Part shown: positions 27,113 through 35,450 of the stretch, in pieces
Layout: each line of letters begins with the position of its first letter
Numbering within the stretch: position 1 is the stretch's first letter
Assembly: GCF_021655555.1 (NCBI RefSeq)
Contig: NZ_AP023086.1
Span: 4,928,685 to 4,992,684, forward strand
Direction of reading: 5' to 3'
DNA from: Marinagarivorans cellulosilyticus
GTDB lineage: Bacteria > Pseudomonadota > Gammaproteobacteria > Pseudomonadales > Cellvibrionaceae
Length of the DNA: 64,000 nucleotides
Program-made: the position numbers and the translations under genes
Notes under the pieces: generated by a model
What the model was told of the DNA's origin: nothing
Database searches by the model: none
Seen by the model: the letters and a program-made list of their open reading frames with translations, nothing else

Positions 27113-27802
27113 TTACTCCGGTTTCAGTAAATAACCTTTGCCCCATATTGTAGTTATGGAAACTTCGGCTTTTGCATCTGCTAGTTTTTTTCGCAAACGC
27201 GAAATTCGAATATCAATAGAGCGGTCAAAACCATCATAGTCAAACCCCCTCAGCTCGCTAACTAAATCGGCCCGGCTAACAACCTGGCCAGCGTGTAAAA
27301 TAAGCGACCACAGCACATCAAATTCGTTATTTGAAACAGGCAACTTTGTACCGCCTTTCAAAACCACTTTCTGAGTGCTATCAAGCAATAACGAGCCACA
27401 ATTTAATTCGGTTCCCGCGCCCATTGGCTTGGCGCGCCGAAGTAACGATTGAATTCGGGCCAACATTGCGCGTGGGCGCACGGGCTTTATAAGATAATCG
27501 TCGGCGCCTAACTCTAAGCACAGCACCTCGTCTACTTCGTCATTGCAGGCTGTCATCATTAAAATTGGGCACTGGTAGAATTGGCGGGCTTCCTTGCAAA
27601 TATCAAATCCGTTTTTGCCCGGCAGCATAATATCAAGAATTACTAAATCGGGTTTTAAATCCCGAATCATATCAATAGCACCCGCCCCGCTCAGTAAAAG
27701 CGTGACCTGGTAATGATGGCTTTCTAAATAGTCCTTAACCCATTGGGCCAAAGAGGGATCATCCTCAACGATCAATAAATGAGAAGCATCATGTGTATTC
27801 AT
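27113..27802 (-). CDS. OmpR-family response regulator (RstA-like)
   Basis: A 229-residue response regulator. The receiver domain has acidic residues in IVEDD near residue 13, the phosphorylation site VILDIMLPGKNG near residue 55, and the conserved Lys in DDYLIKPVRPR. The C-terminal winged helix includes NEFDVLWSLILHAG, the recognition segment RSIDIRISRLRKKL and the terminal hairpin TIWGKGYLL. YDGFDRSIDIRISRLRKK resembles RstA. Its start codon (27800-27802) abuts the TTAA duplicated by a MITE, so its native upstream region has been pushed 360 bases away. Its promoter may now lie in the MITE, or transcription may read through from mipA. Confidence 0.92.
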   Translation of the reverse strand: MNTHDASHLLIVEDDPSLAQWVKDYLESHHYQVTLLLSGAGAIDMIRDLKPDLVILDIMLPGKNGFDICKEARQFYQCPILMMTACNDEVDEVLCLELGADDYLIKPVRPRAMLARIQSLLRRAKPMGAGTELNCGSLLLDSTQKVVLKGGTKLPVSNNEFDVLWSLILHAGQVVSRADLVSELRGFDYDGFDRSIDIRISRLRKKLADAKAEVSITTIWGKGYLLKPE

Positions 27803-28162
27803 TTAAGGGCACCTCTAAAAATAGTAATTTTTGTGTGAGAGCAAGGACAGAAGTTGCTCCTGACAACTTTCTGCATTTCCTCCATCCATGGAGGTCAAGC
27901 ACCGCCCGGACAACTGAATGGATTCAGGAGGTAGAGCGACGCAGGAAGCCAAAGCCGAGAGCCGCAGTTTACGTGGTGCAAAGCACTCAGCGCATCCATG
28001 CGCTTCACCCTGCGGGCAGCAAGCTGTGCAAATTGATCCTCCAATTTGTGAGGACTCGAGGACGGAGCTAATGTCCATGGATGGACTGAATACAGGTTTT
28101 GCAGGAGCAAAAAACTGTAAGCCGCTATCGCGGGAAAAGTGCATTTTTAGACATGCCCTTAA
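27803..28162. mobile_element. IS5-like MITE, about 352 bp, with TTAA target duplication
   Basis: The ends are inverted repeats: GGGCACCTCTAAAAAT at 27807-27822 and, read inward on the minus strand, GGGCATGTCTAAAAAT at 28143-28158 (14 of 16 identical). TTAA flanks both sides (27803-27806 and 28159-28162), matching the YTAR target duplications of the IS5 group. The interior encodes no transposase; it has internal inverted motifs such as TCCATCCATGGA and GTCCATGGATGG. It sits exactly between the response-regulator start codon and the DUF3019 stop codon. The IS5 assignment rests on end sequence and target site only. Confidence 0.75.
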
Positions 28163-28543
28163 CTAAAATATCCTCCAGCCGGTGGTCGCACGTCTCTTTC
28201 CTTTATACACGGATGCTACCTCTACTTTAACGGTTGCTATGTTATTACCACTTTCGTCACGAAGCGTAAATACCTGTTTTTTGTCCGACGCAAATTCGTA
28301 ACGAAAAACGACGGGGCCGCTTTGTCGATTACAGTGCAGAGGAGCCTCAGTATTAACAGCATATAAGCACAATATTTTATTATCGGCTTGCCACTTAAAA
28401 TCGAGATTTTGATAACACGTTTGCCCTTTGTGTAGCGTTACACACTTTTTGGGTTTTACGCTAAAAGCTTCGTCGGCCATGGTGTATCCCCATGGGCAAG
28501 TTAGTGCAGCAAGGGCAACAAAATGAGTAAAGGGGGCTTTCAT
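28163..28543 (-). CDS. DUF3019 family secreted protein
   Basis: A 126-residue protein with an N-terminal signal peptide (cleavage near TMADEA) and the DUF3019 pattern: FSVKPKKCVTLHKGQTCYQN, then KILCLY, LHCN and a C-terminal RRATTGWRIF. The four Cys residues suggest two disulfides in the periplasm. DUF3019 genes are commonly found beside mipA-like genes and a two-component system in marine Gammaproteobacteria, the arrangement seen here. Function unknown; a periplasmic partner or sensor input is inference. It is 12 bases downstream of mipA. Confidence 0.85.
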   Translation of the reverse strand: MKAPFTHFVALAALTCPWGYTMADEAFSVKPKKCVTLHKGQTCYQNLDFKWQADNKILCLYAVNTEAPLHCNRQSGPVVFRYEFASDKKQVFTLRDESGNNIATVKVEVASVYKGKRRATTGWRIF

Positions 28544-28555
28544 TATATTAGCCGC

Positions 28556-29398
28556 CTAAAAAACATAAACTATAGATGTACTGATTACGCCACCGACATT
28601 ATCATTATTCGTCAACGGGCTTTCAGACACACTATCATCAATAGTAAAAGCTACAATTTTAGAACGTGAAAGCCAATGTTCACTGATAGGGTAGGTCGCA
28701 CCGACTTCAAAAGAATAGTTAAGCGAAGAGGACGCTTGGTATTCAGGGAATTTTTCTGTGGCCTCTAAGGGCGATACATTCCATAAATATTCATTACGCT
28801 TACGTGAATTCCATTGTAAACCCGTTAAACCATGGATATTCCAATTGCGGATTTGCCATGCCCTGCCAACAAGAAGTGAGCTTTGCGCCCCAGCATAATT
28901 TTGGCTGTAATCGGACTCTAAGCGGAACTGAATAATATTGTCTTTCCAGTAGTAGGTCGCACGAACGCCGCCATTCAAGGTAATAGTATCGCGCCTTACA
29001 AGGCGATCATTTCGCTCTTCTTCAGTCATGCCCGGCAAAATTTCATCGTCATTACTCACACTGCCATGCAAGTTCATTCCGATAAGGTCTAATCGCCAAT
29101 TGTCATTCTGCCAAAGCTCGTAGCCTAAATTTAAGCCGCTGTACGAATCTTGAATAGCTTCAGAAAAAAAGCCTTTCCAACGGTATTCCCATCCCAAGCC
29201 AATGCCAACTCCATAGCTATCGTTGTGTTCATCTTCCTTTTTAACGCGATTATTTTGGCCAGCACCAAGCCCAATGGATACTTCAAAAAAGTTATCGCCA
29301 CCATCACCACTCACTTCCCTTGCGATATCGCTAGCGAAACAAACCGTGCCTGCAAACATTGCAATTCCAGCAAATACAGCGCTATATATTTTAATCAT
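28556..29398 (-). CDS. MipA/OmpV family outer-membrane protein
   Basis: About 280 residues from the ATG at 29396-29398, preceded by AGGAGAG at ideal spacing; a frame reaching 29482 adds 28 residues before the signal and is rejected. The signal peptide ends near CFASD. The mature part shows alternating beta-strands with Gly/aromatic pattern (VSIGLGAGQ, GVGIGLGWEYRWKGFF, SGLNLGYEL, VGGVISTSIVYVF) and a C-terminal Phe typical of outer-membrane barrels. MipA scaffolds murein synthases in E. coli and OmpV-type porins occur in Vibrio; here the role is unknown. It heads the mipA-DUF3019-[MITE]-regulator-kinase operon. Confidence 0.85.
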   Translation of the reverse strand: MIKIYSAVFAGIAMFAGTVCFASDIAREVSGDGGDNFFEVSIGLGAGQNNRVKKEDEHNDSYGVGIGLGWEYRWKGFFSEAIQDSYSGLNLGYELWQNDNWRLDLIGMNLHGSVSNDDEILPGMTEEERNDRLVRRDTITLNGGVRATYYWKDNIIQFRLESDYSQNYAGAQSSLLVGRAWQIRNWNIHGLTGLQWNSRKRNEYLWNVSPLEATEKFPEYQASSSLNYSFEVGATYPISEHWLSRSKIVAFTIDDSVSESPLTNNDNVGGVISTSIVYVF

Positions 29399-29657
29399 GT
29401 GATCTCTCCTGTGAACTGGTGTAATCATTACAACAAGTTCAAAGGCATTAAAGCGTAACAATGTAGTATTAATCTGTAACAAGGTGTATCCATAATAGTT
29501 TTATTGCCAAAAAGAGTAACAAGAGCTAAGCAACAATGTTTTACAAGTGCAAGCCTCAGCCAGCCATCACACAGGGCACCTTAGCGAAGGCAAGCTAGGG
29601 CGCCACAACCCTTAGGGTAATACTTAGATTCTCGCTGGATATTTGGAGCCTCTTAAA

Positions 29658-31178
29658 TTATTGCCTCAACAGCTCTAGCGCTATTGCTAAGGCTTCGTCT
29701 TGGCCTTCTATTGAGGGAAAGGGCACGTGGTGATCAACGGGAATGCCTTGTCGCTCGAACCAACTTCCATCAGGCGTAAAATACCATTCGTTAGATAGCC
29801 CAAAGTAAATGGGGCTGGTCACGCGTCCCTCTAACATATCAGAGAGAGCGCCGGCTGTGGCTTCGCCTATTAACGTCGTATTGGAGCGCTCACGCATAAT
29901 CAGGGTTAATATTTCGGCGGCACTCACCGTGTTATTGCTTGTAAGCAAGGCAACAGGTCCTGTAAAAATAAGTTTATCTGCCGGCTTAATAGTTACATCG
30001 CGAAGCGGTGTACGGCTATCGTGTAATCGAGCCTGCTTTCGATAGACCAGTGTCTCATCGGTGAAAAAATGCTTTGCAATGGCATGGCTAACTAAATCAT
30101 AACCCCCGGTGTTTACGCGAATGTCAATAATCAGGCCATCCACGTTTATAAGATCGACCATAATAACCTCCATTAATTGCGTCGCAAGCGCGTAGTCGAT
30201 TTGCTCATCCTGTCCTTCTTCGCTGTATTCGGACATGCTAGTAATGAGTAAATAGCCGATGTTATCGTCAGTGATGTACCACAAAAAATTGTCTAAGGCT
30301 GACTCGATAGTCTCTTCGTCTGCGGGCAATAAAAGTGTTGTGATTAGGCCGTCAATACGCTGCTGCTGGTATTGCGCTAACGCGGCTTCCTGCTGCGCCG
30401 ATAGAGGCAGTGCTAGTACTTCTTTGGCTAAATATTCTTGTGTAAGTTTATCCCCAATAGTGGATTTAGCGCTTACATTATAAATATCTTGAGCGTTGTT
30501 AAGGCCTTCGCCGTTGGGGTTTAAGCTTACGTATACGTGGGGGTCTTGTAGCGGCGCAATCATCTCGGCGAATACCGAAAATAGTTCGGCTTCATTTTCT
30601 GCCATCATGGCAAGAGGATAGTACTGCTCATAAACCGTGGCCCAGTTTGTACCGCTTAGCTCAAAGTCAAAATAGTATTCATTAAAATACCCCCAAAATA
30701 AATTAAAGTCGTCTTCGGGGTTAAATTGATAACCATCGTTACCGTAGCTTGCCGGTAATACCGTTTGGCAAACGCTGGGGATTTCGCTTTGCCGAGTAAA
30801 AACAGGCCCAGGTAGCAGCGTGGATGTTCGAACCTCTATGTATGAAGCGTCGTTTGCAATATCTGCAACCGCGGCAATTTCTTCTGCTGTGGTATTGCTT
30901 TGTGTCTCCGAGATTAAGCAATACTGCTGAGTAAAAAGGTAGGTGGTGATATCGTAGGCGTCACCATTCCAAATGGCATCATATACCCTACCATAGGCAT
31001 CGGCCTGCCAAGTACCTTGGTAAATAGCCGCGCTTGATTGGCTAGCTGAGCTTGAGTGAGTGGTTGAGCTAGAACTTGTTGAGGTGTGAGTTACTGGGTT
31101 GTTAGAGTTTGCGTTATTACAACCACTTAACATAATGTGGGTAGTAAACACTGCGGGTAGCAAATAGAGTTTCATCAC
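29658..31178 (-). CDS. S41-family (tail-specific) protease lipoprotein
   Basis: A 506-residue lipoprotein (lipobox MLSGC, Cys20) with a Ser/Thr-rich linker. The C-terminal half carries S41 peptidase features: GLIIDIRVNTGGYDLVS near residue 350, PVALLTSNNTVSAAEILTLIM near residue 410 with the nucleophile Ser in VSAAE, and IGEATAGALSDML. The middle region (FNLFWGYFNEYYFDFEL and LQDPHVYVSLN) is the usual N-terminal subdomain of marine S41 proteins. A PDZ domain is not obvious. It probably acts on envelope or imported peptides in the periplasm. No close operon partner. Confidence 0.85.
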   Translation of the reverse strand: MMKLYLLPAVFTTHIMLSGCNNANSNNPVTHTSTSSSSTTHSSSASQSSAAIYQGTWQADAYGRVYDAIWNGDAYDITTYLFTQQYCLISETQSNTTAEEIAAVADIANDASYIEVRTSTLLPGPVFTRQSEIPSVCQTVLPASYGNDGYQFNPEDDFNLFWGYFNEYYFDFELSGTNWATVYEQYYPLAMMAENEAELFSVFAEMIAPLQDPHVYVSLNPNGEGLNNAQDIYNVSAKSTIGDKLTQEYLAKEVLALPLSAQQEAALAQYQQQRIDGLITTLLLPADEETIESALDNFLWYITDDNIGYLLITSMSEYSEEGQDEQIDYALATQLMEVIMVDLINVDGLIIDIRVNTGGYDLVSHAIAKHFFTDETLVYRKQARLHDSRTPLRDVTIKPADKLIFTGPVALLTSNNTVSAAEILTLIMRERSNTTLIGEATAGALSDMLEGRVTSPIYFGLSNEWYFTPDGSWFERQGIPVDHHVPFPSIEGQDEALAIALELLRQ

Positions 31179-31495
31179 ATATTCCTTGAAAGCTTAAGGT
31201 TCAAACGAGCATTTAAATGCTATGAGCCCATCGCATAAATAGCTGTTGCGATTTGTCTCAGGATGTAACAGAGCAGATACAATTTTCTTTCCATGCCGTT
31301 TTCATCAAGGGGCGTGGCGGTGCGATAGCAATTGCCCCGCCCAAAGAGGATTGGATTCTTGGTGAACGAATAGGCCCTACTCCAAAGCAAAAAAAATGCA
31401 CTGCAGCTGCCATCCCTAAACGGTGACAATCTCAGTGCATTGATCGGTTTTAGCCTTGGGCTAGCGTAAGGGCGGCCCTGAACTAAAAGCTGCTG
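31179..31495. other. Intergenic region with unassigned open frame and inverted repeat
   Basis: About 315 bases between two minus-strand genes. A 69-codon minus-strand frame (31220-31429) has no domain I recognise and is probably not a gene. A 9-bp perfect inverted repeat, AATGCACTG (31395-31403) and CAGTGCATT (31433-31441), encloses 29 bases, followed by the hairpin TAGCC/GGCTA near 31451-31463. It may be a repeat element; a search of the same genome would tell. Confidence 0.4.
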
Positions 31496-34400
31496 TTAAC
31501 GTTTATACTTAAATCGTATACAGGCTAGGCTACTCAAAAATAAGAACAATAACCAATCTGCGCTACCACCAGATTTTGTACTGCTTTCTTGTCCGGAATC
31601 GTCGCTGGCTTGCTCATTCTTTTGGGGGGGCTGGTCAACGCCACTTTCGGTTGCATTAAAAGGAATAAAGCGGGTGAGCACGTAACCGTTAAAGCCCACA
31701 AGGCCTAAGCCCTCAGCATAGGTTTCATCCCCCAAAAAACCTCCCTCGTTATAAGTCTCAATTGTCACACTCGGGTATTTTTGGCCGTTTAGTTCAAATT
31801 CGCCTCGTGATGTGAAGTAGAGCGTTCGGGTGCGGTTAATAACAGGGCCGTTAGTAAAATCATCGTATTGAGGGTTGTAATCTCTTTGGCTGAGAGACTC
31901 AATGGCTTGCCCCTCGGTCATTGATTGCGGCAAAAGCACATCATTATAGTGCGCACTCATAAAATCTTCGCCGGAAGCGACAAGCTCTAACCCTTGCTCG
32001 GTAATAGCCACTTCAGTTGCGTAAGCACCGGCAGTCCTCAAATAAGTATCGGTGTCTGGCATAAAAATTTGATCAATGACTATACGCCCATCTTCGCGGC
32101 TAAAAACGTACTTACCTTCTTTTACTACTGCATAAGGGCTTAAGTTGAATGCTTCGTATGTATTCGCTTCTGAGGGCGAGTTGCCTTGGTTGATTTCATA
32201 CAAGTTGCTAGCGCCGTCGTTATCTTCATCCTTAAGAGCATCGCTGGCATCGTACGCATTTAAAAATGCAAAGCTATTCTCTGTATCGTTATCGATGCCA
32301 TCGCCATCAATGTCGTTATCGCAGGCATCCCCTTGGCTGTCGCCATCGGTATCTTCTTGATCGAAATTAGGTGTGTTTACGCAGTTATCGTACATGTCAT
32401 AAACATCATCAATATCGCTATCTATGGGACGGTTGTCAGTGACGTCACACGCATCACCAATACCATCCCAATCAATATCGTCTTGGGAGGGGTTGCTCAC
32501 TTGCGGACAGTTATCAAACGAATCTAGATAACCATCTTTATCGGAATCCACTGGGCGATTATCGGTAGCGTCACACACATCACCAATACTATCGTTATCC
32601 ACATCGGCTTGGTCACTATTAGCCATTTGCGGGCAATTATCGCGGTAATCTAGAACGCCATCGTCGTCACTATCCTCTGCTGGGGCTGCATTATTTGGGC
32701 TTGGGTCGCATTCATCACCTTGGCCATCACCATCAGAATCGTCCTGCCAAAAATTGTATTGCAGCGGGCAGTTATCCTGCGCATCGATAATGTCATCGTC
32801 GTCGCTATCGCGACCAAAGGCTAGGTTATCTAAAATAACGCCATAACCAAGGCCGTTACTAAAACGGCTTTTTTGAGCTCCAAAACCAATAGTGTGTTCG
32901 CCGGCTTCCAAATTAATTCTGAATCTTGTCCAGCCGTCTGAGTCGGCAGAAATTGTGCGAACCTCTTCGCCATCCACATAGATCGATAAATCTTCATCAT
33001 TAAAAAAGGTGGCAAGACTGAAAACCTCACCGGTTAATATGCCGTCGGTAAATACACCACTGAAAGCCACTACCTGCTGGCCATCGGTTGATGGGATAAG
33101 CAACCCTTGCGATTGATCTTTACCGTTTGGCGTAAGGTAGCTTGCACCTTGCCTAAAAAAGCCAGCAGGCCAACCGTCATTAAAGTTTTCTAAGTATTCG
33201 GTAATGGCTGCGGGCGTGTCTTGCGGGTTGTTTAAATCGGACCCTGACAATGCTTCAGCAAGGTTGCTATAACCATCGTTATCGAGATCGCCTTGGGCAT
33301 CGCTAGCAAGTAGGGGATCTAGCCCCGCGGCTATTTCTATCGCATTACTCAAACCATCATTGTCGGCATCTTCATCACAGGCATCGCCAGCACCATCGGC
33401 ATCAGTATCCTGCTGGTCGGTATTGGCGCTGTTGCGGCAGTTGTCGATTAAATCAGTTATCGAGTCATCATCCGTATCGGCATCAAGCGCAATAAGCTGA
33501 TAACTCAACCGGCCATTTTCGTAACCGATGGCAAGCAGTTGGCCGGCCACAGCTTTAATCGCGATAATCGAAAGGCCACCTAATTGGGTTTGGTTGAGTA
33601 ATTCATATTCATCACTCCACACTTGTAACGAGCCAGTAGCATTGAGCGTAAGGAGCTGGCCGCCCACCCAAATGGCATCGGCAATGCTATTGGATAAAGA
33701 ATTCACAACAGCGAGTGTGTTGGCGCTGATAATGTCCCCTGCAGCGTTGATTAATAGCTCGCCGGTAGGGTCAATGCGCAAAACGGCGCTATTGGAGTCT
33801 CCGCCTCTAAAGGTGAGTCCGTCATCTTGAATCACGCCTGTTTGAGCATCAATTTCTGTCCAGCCTATATCACTAAAATCTGAGTGGAACAGCCGGCCAA
33901 GCGCTTGGCTCCAGATGTAATAACCAGATTGGCTTTTCCAGTCGACGCTACTCACCAATGTGCCAGCTGCATCAAAGGTGAAAAAGCTACCCCGCGCGCC
34001 CGAGTTATCCGCCGTAAAAAGGTAATCCCCTACGTCGGTTAACCCCAGTACTGGCGAAGATAATGTCGTGAAATGTGTTTCGACCGCGTTTTCAACCGTG
34101 GTATCAAAATAGGTAATTTTGCCATTGCTGTAGCCCAAATAAAGCCGTTGATGACTGTTGGAATACCACACCTTGCTGGGCGGGTTACTCAGTGGCCAGC
34201 TGACCAAGTGCTTGCCCTCGACCGTGGACCACCGAAATATCGTCAGTAGTGAGGCATCGGTGGAATAGATCACATCGTTGCCGTCTGTAGAAAGAAAATC
34301 GGCGCCGTATGCAACGCTATCGCCATCTAGGGGGGTGCCTGGGGCCGGTAATTCAAAGCTAGAAACATCCACACTTTCTACCTCGTAGCTGCTATCGCTA

Positions 34401-35275
34401 AAGGCAAAGGCAAAAACGGTTTGTTCATAACTGGCCAGGAAGTTAGGTATTCGTGACAAGCTTTGCTCGCCAGCATCCAGCAAATAGCTGGAATACAATT
34501 GCAGCTGTGTCGCGCGTGCAACAACGGGGTTGCCATTAACAAACGTCATGGCCTCAAAACTACCGCCTAAACTGCCGGCATAGGTGAGGTCTTCGGTGAA
34601 ATACGCAATACCGGCATTCTCAAATACGCGATTTTGGTCCGGGCTTACCCAGATTTTAGACCCCGCGGGATAGTCGCCATGATAGGGGCTTTCCAATACG
34701 CCACCAAAAGAGCCATCTTCTAATAGCGTTTGCTTATTGATATCTGAAGGCGAAAGGCCGGAATCACGATAGAAAAAAGCCTTATCCCCCGGAGTAAAAG
34801 AGCCACTGGCATAGGAGGGCGCGATTTGGTCAATCACAGTGAAATCTGGCAGCGATAACGCAACATACTCTCCGTCATAGCCAGAAGTAGTACGTACATA
34901 CAGCACCCCTTCAATAACGTGTAGGTCACTAATTGCGTAACTAAAATTGCGCACAAAGGTAGATTCCCCTGTAGCAAGGTCAACCGTTCGTAGCTCGCGC
35001 TGATAGGCAACATAAGCCGTAGAACCGTCCACAATCATTGCGCTTGGCTCTTTGGTAAGTGCTACAGCGGTAAGCGGTTGGGCTGTGGCAAGATCAAAGC
35101 GCTCGATTTTGTTTGGGGCTGAAAACAACAGGTAAGCGACATTATCGACTACCGCTTGGTCGACGATTGCAGCCTGGGCATTGAGACAAGTTATAGAGAA
35201 TATCGGGGTCAGTAGCGCCGCGACTGTTGCCCTAAGGATAGGCAAGCGGCTAATAGATAAAGGCATTACTATCAT
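31496..35275 (-). CDS. TSP3-repeat surface protein with beta-propeller-like N-terminus and GlyGly-CTERM tail
   Basis: A 1259-residue secreted protein with a signal peptide ending near LNAQA. Residues about 35-590 contain repeated strands of a beta-propeller-like fold. A first TSP3 cluster (DTDDDSITDLIDNC, DTDADGAGDACDEDADNDGLSN) is near residue 600, then a jelly-roll segment (about 690-790). A second TSP3 run follows, with at least five DxDxDGxxDxxDNCP units, about 800-1020. The C-terminus is Ser/Gly, SGGSADWLLFLFLSSLACIRF and basic residues, the GlyGly-CTERM sorting pattern processed by rhombosortase and linked to type II secretion. Likely surface-attached and calcium-stabilised; ligand unknown. 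Confidence 0.82.
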   Translation of the reverse strand: MIVMPLSISRLPILRATVAALLTPIFSITCLNAQAAIVDQAVVDNVAYLLFSAPNKIERFDLATAQPLTAVALTKEPSAMIVDGSTAYVAYQRELRTVDLATGESTFVRNFSYAISDLHVIEGVLYVRTTSGYDGEYVALSLPDFTVIDQIAPSYASGSFTPGDKAFFYRDSGLSPSDINKQTLLEDGSFGGVLESPYHGDYPAGSKIWVSPDQNRVFENAGIAYFTEDLTYAGSLGGSFEAMTFVNGNPVVARATQLQLYSSYLLDAGEQSLSRIPNFLASYEQTVFAFAFSDSSYEVESVDVSSFELPAPGTPLDGDSVAYGADFLSTDGNDVIYSTDASLLTIFRWSTVEGKHLVSWPLSNPPSKVWYSNSHQRLYLGYSNGKITYFDTTVENAVETHFTTLSSPVLGLTDVGDYLFTADNSGARGSFFTFDAAGTLVSSVDWKSQSGYYIWSQALGRLFHSDFSDIGWTEIDAQTGVIQDDGLTFRGGDSNSAVLRIDPTGELLINAAGDIISANTLAVVNSLSNSIADAIWVGGQLLTLNATGSLQVWSDEYELLNQTQLGGLSIIAIKAVAGQLLAIGYENGRLSYQLIALDADTDDDSITDLIDNCRNSANTDQQDTDADGAGDACDEDADNDGLSNAIEIAAGLDPLLASDAQGDLDNDGYSNLAEALSGSDLNNPQDTPAAITEYLENFNDGWPAGFFRQGASYLTPNGKDQSQGLLIPSTDGQQVVAFSGVFTDGILTGEVFSLATFFNDEDLSIYVDGEEVRTISADSDGWTRFRINLEAGEHTIGFGAQKSRFSNGLGYGVILDNLAFGRDSDDDDIIDAQDNCPLQYNFWQDDSDGDGQGDECDPSPNNAAPAEDSDDDGVLDYRDNCPQMANSDQADVDNDSIGDVCDATDNRPVDSDKDGYLDSFDNCPQVSNPSQDDIDWDGIGDACDVTDNRPIDSDIDDVYDMYDNCVNTPNFDQEDTDGDSQGDACDNDIDGDGIDNDTENSFAFLNAYDASDALKDEDNDGASNLYEINQGNSPSEANTYEAFNLSPYAVVKEGKYVFSREDGRIVIDQIFMPDTDTYLRTAGAYATEVAITEQGLELVASGEDFMSAHYNDVLLPQSMTEGQAIESLSQRDYNPQYDDFTNGPVINRTRTLYFTSRGEFELNGQKYPSVTIETYNEGGFLGDETYAEGLGLVGFNGYVLTRFIPFNATESGVDQPPQKNEQASDDSGQESSTKSGGSADWLLFLFLSSLACIRFKYKR

Positions 35276-35450
35276 TCCTTGGATAAAAAACTAATAGTAA
35301 ATTCTACCACCTGTCGCTCGCCTAACGACAGTTTTCCCGTCGACTAATAGGCCCAGCCCTCGCCCTAATTCGCCACAATTGATCACCCTTCCACTTAATT
35401 TTCGCGTTAACCTTATGGCTTTGTTTAACCTATTGGAATAGGAAGACGTT

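Noticed and set aside
27793..28166. Several overlapping frames of 71-109 codons on both strands
   Set aside because: They lie inside the MITE, have no recognisable domain and no transposase motifs.
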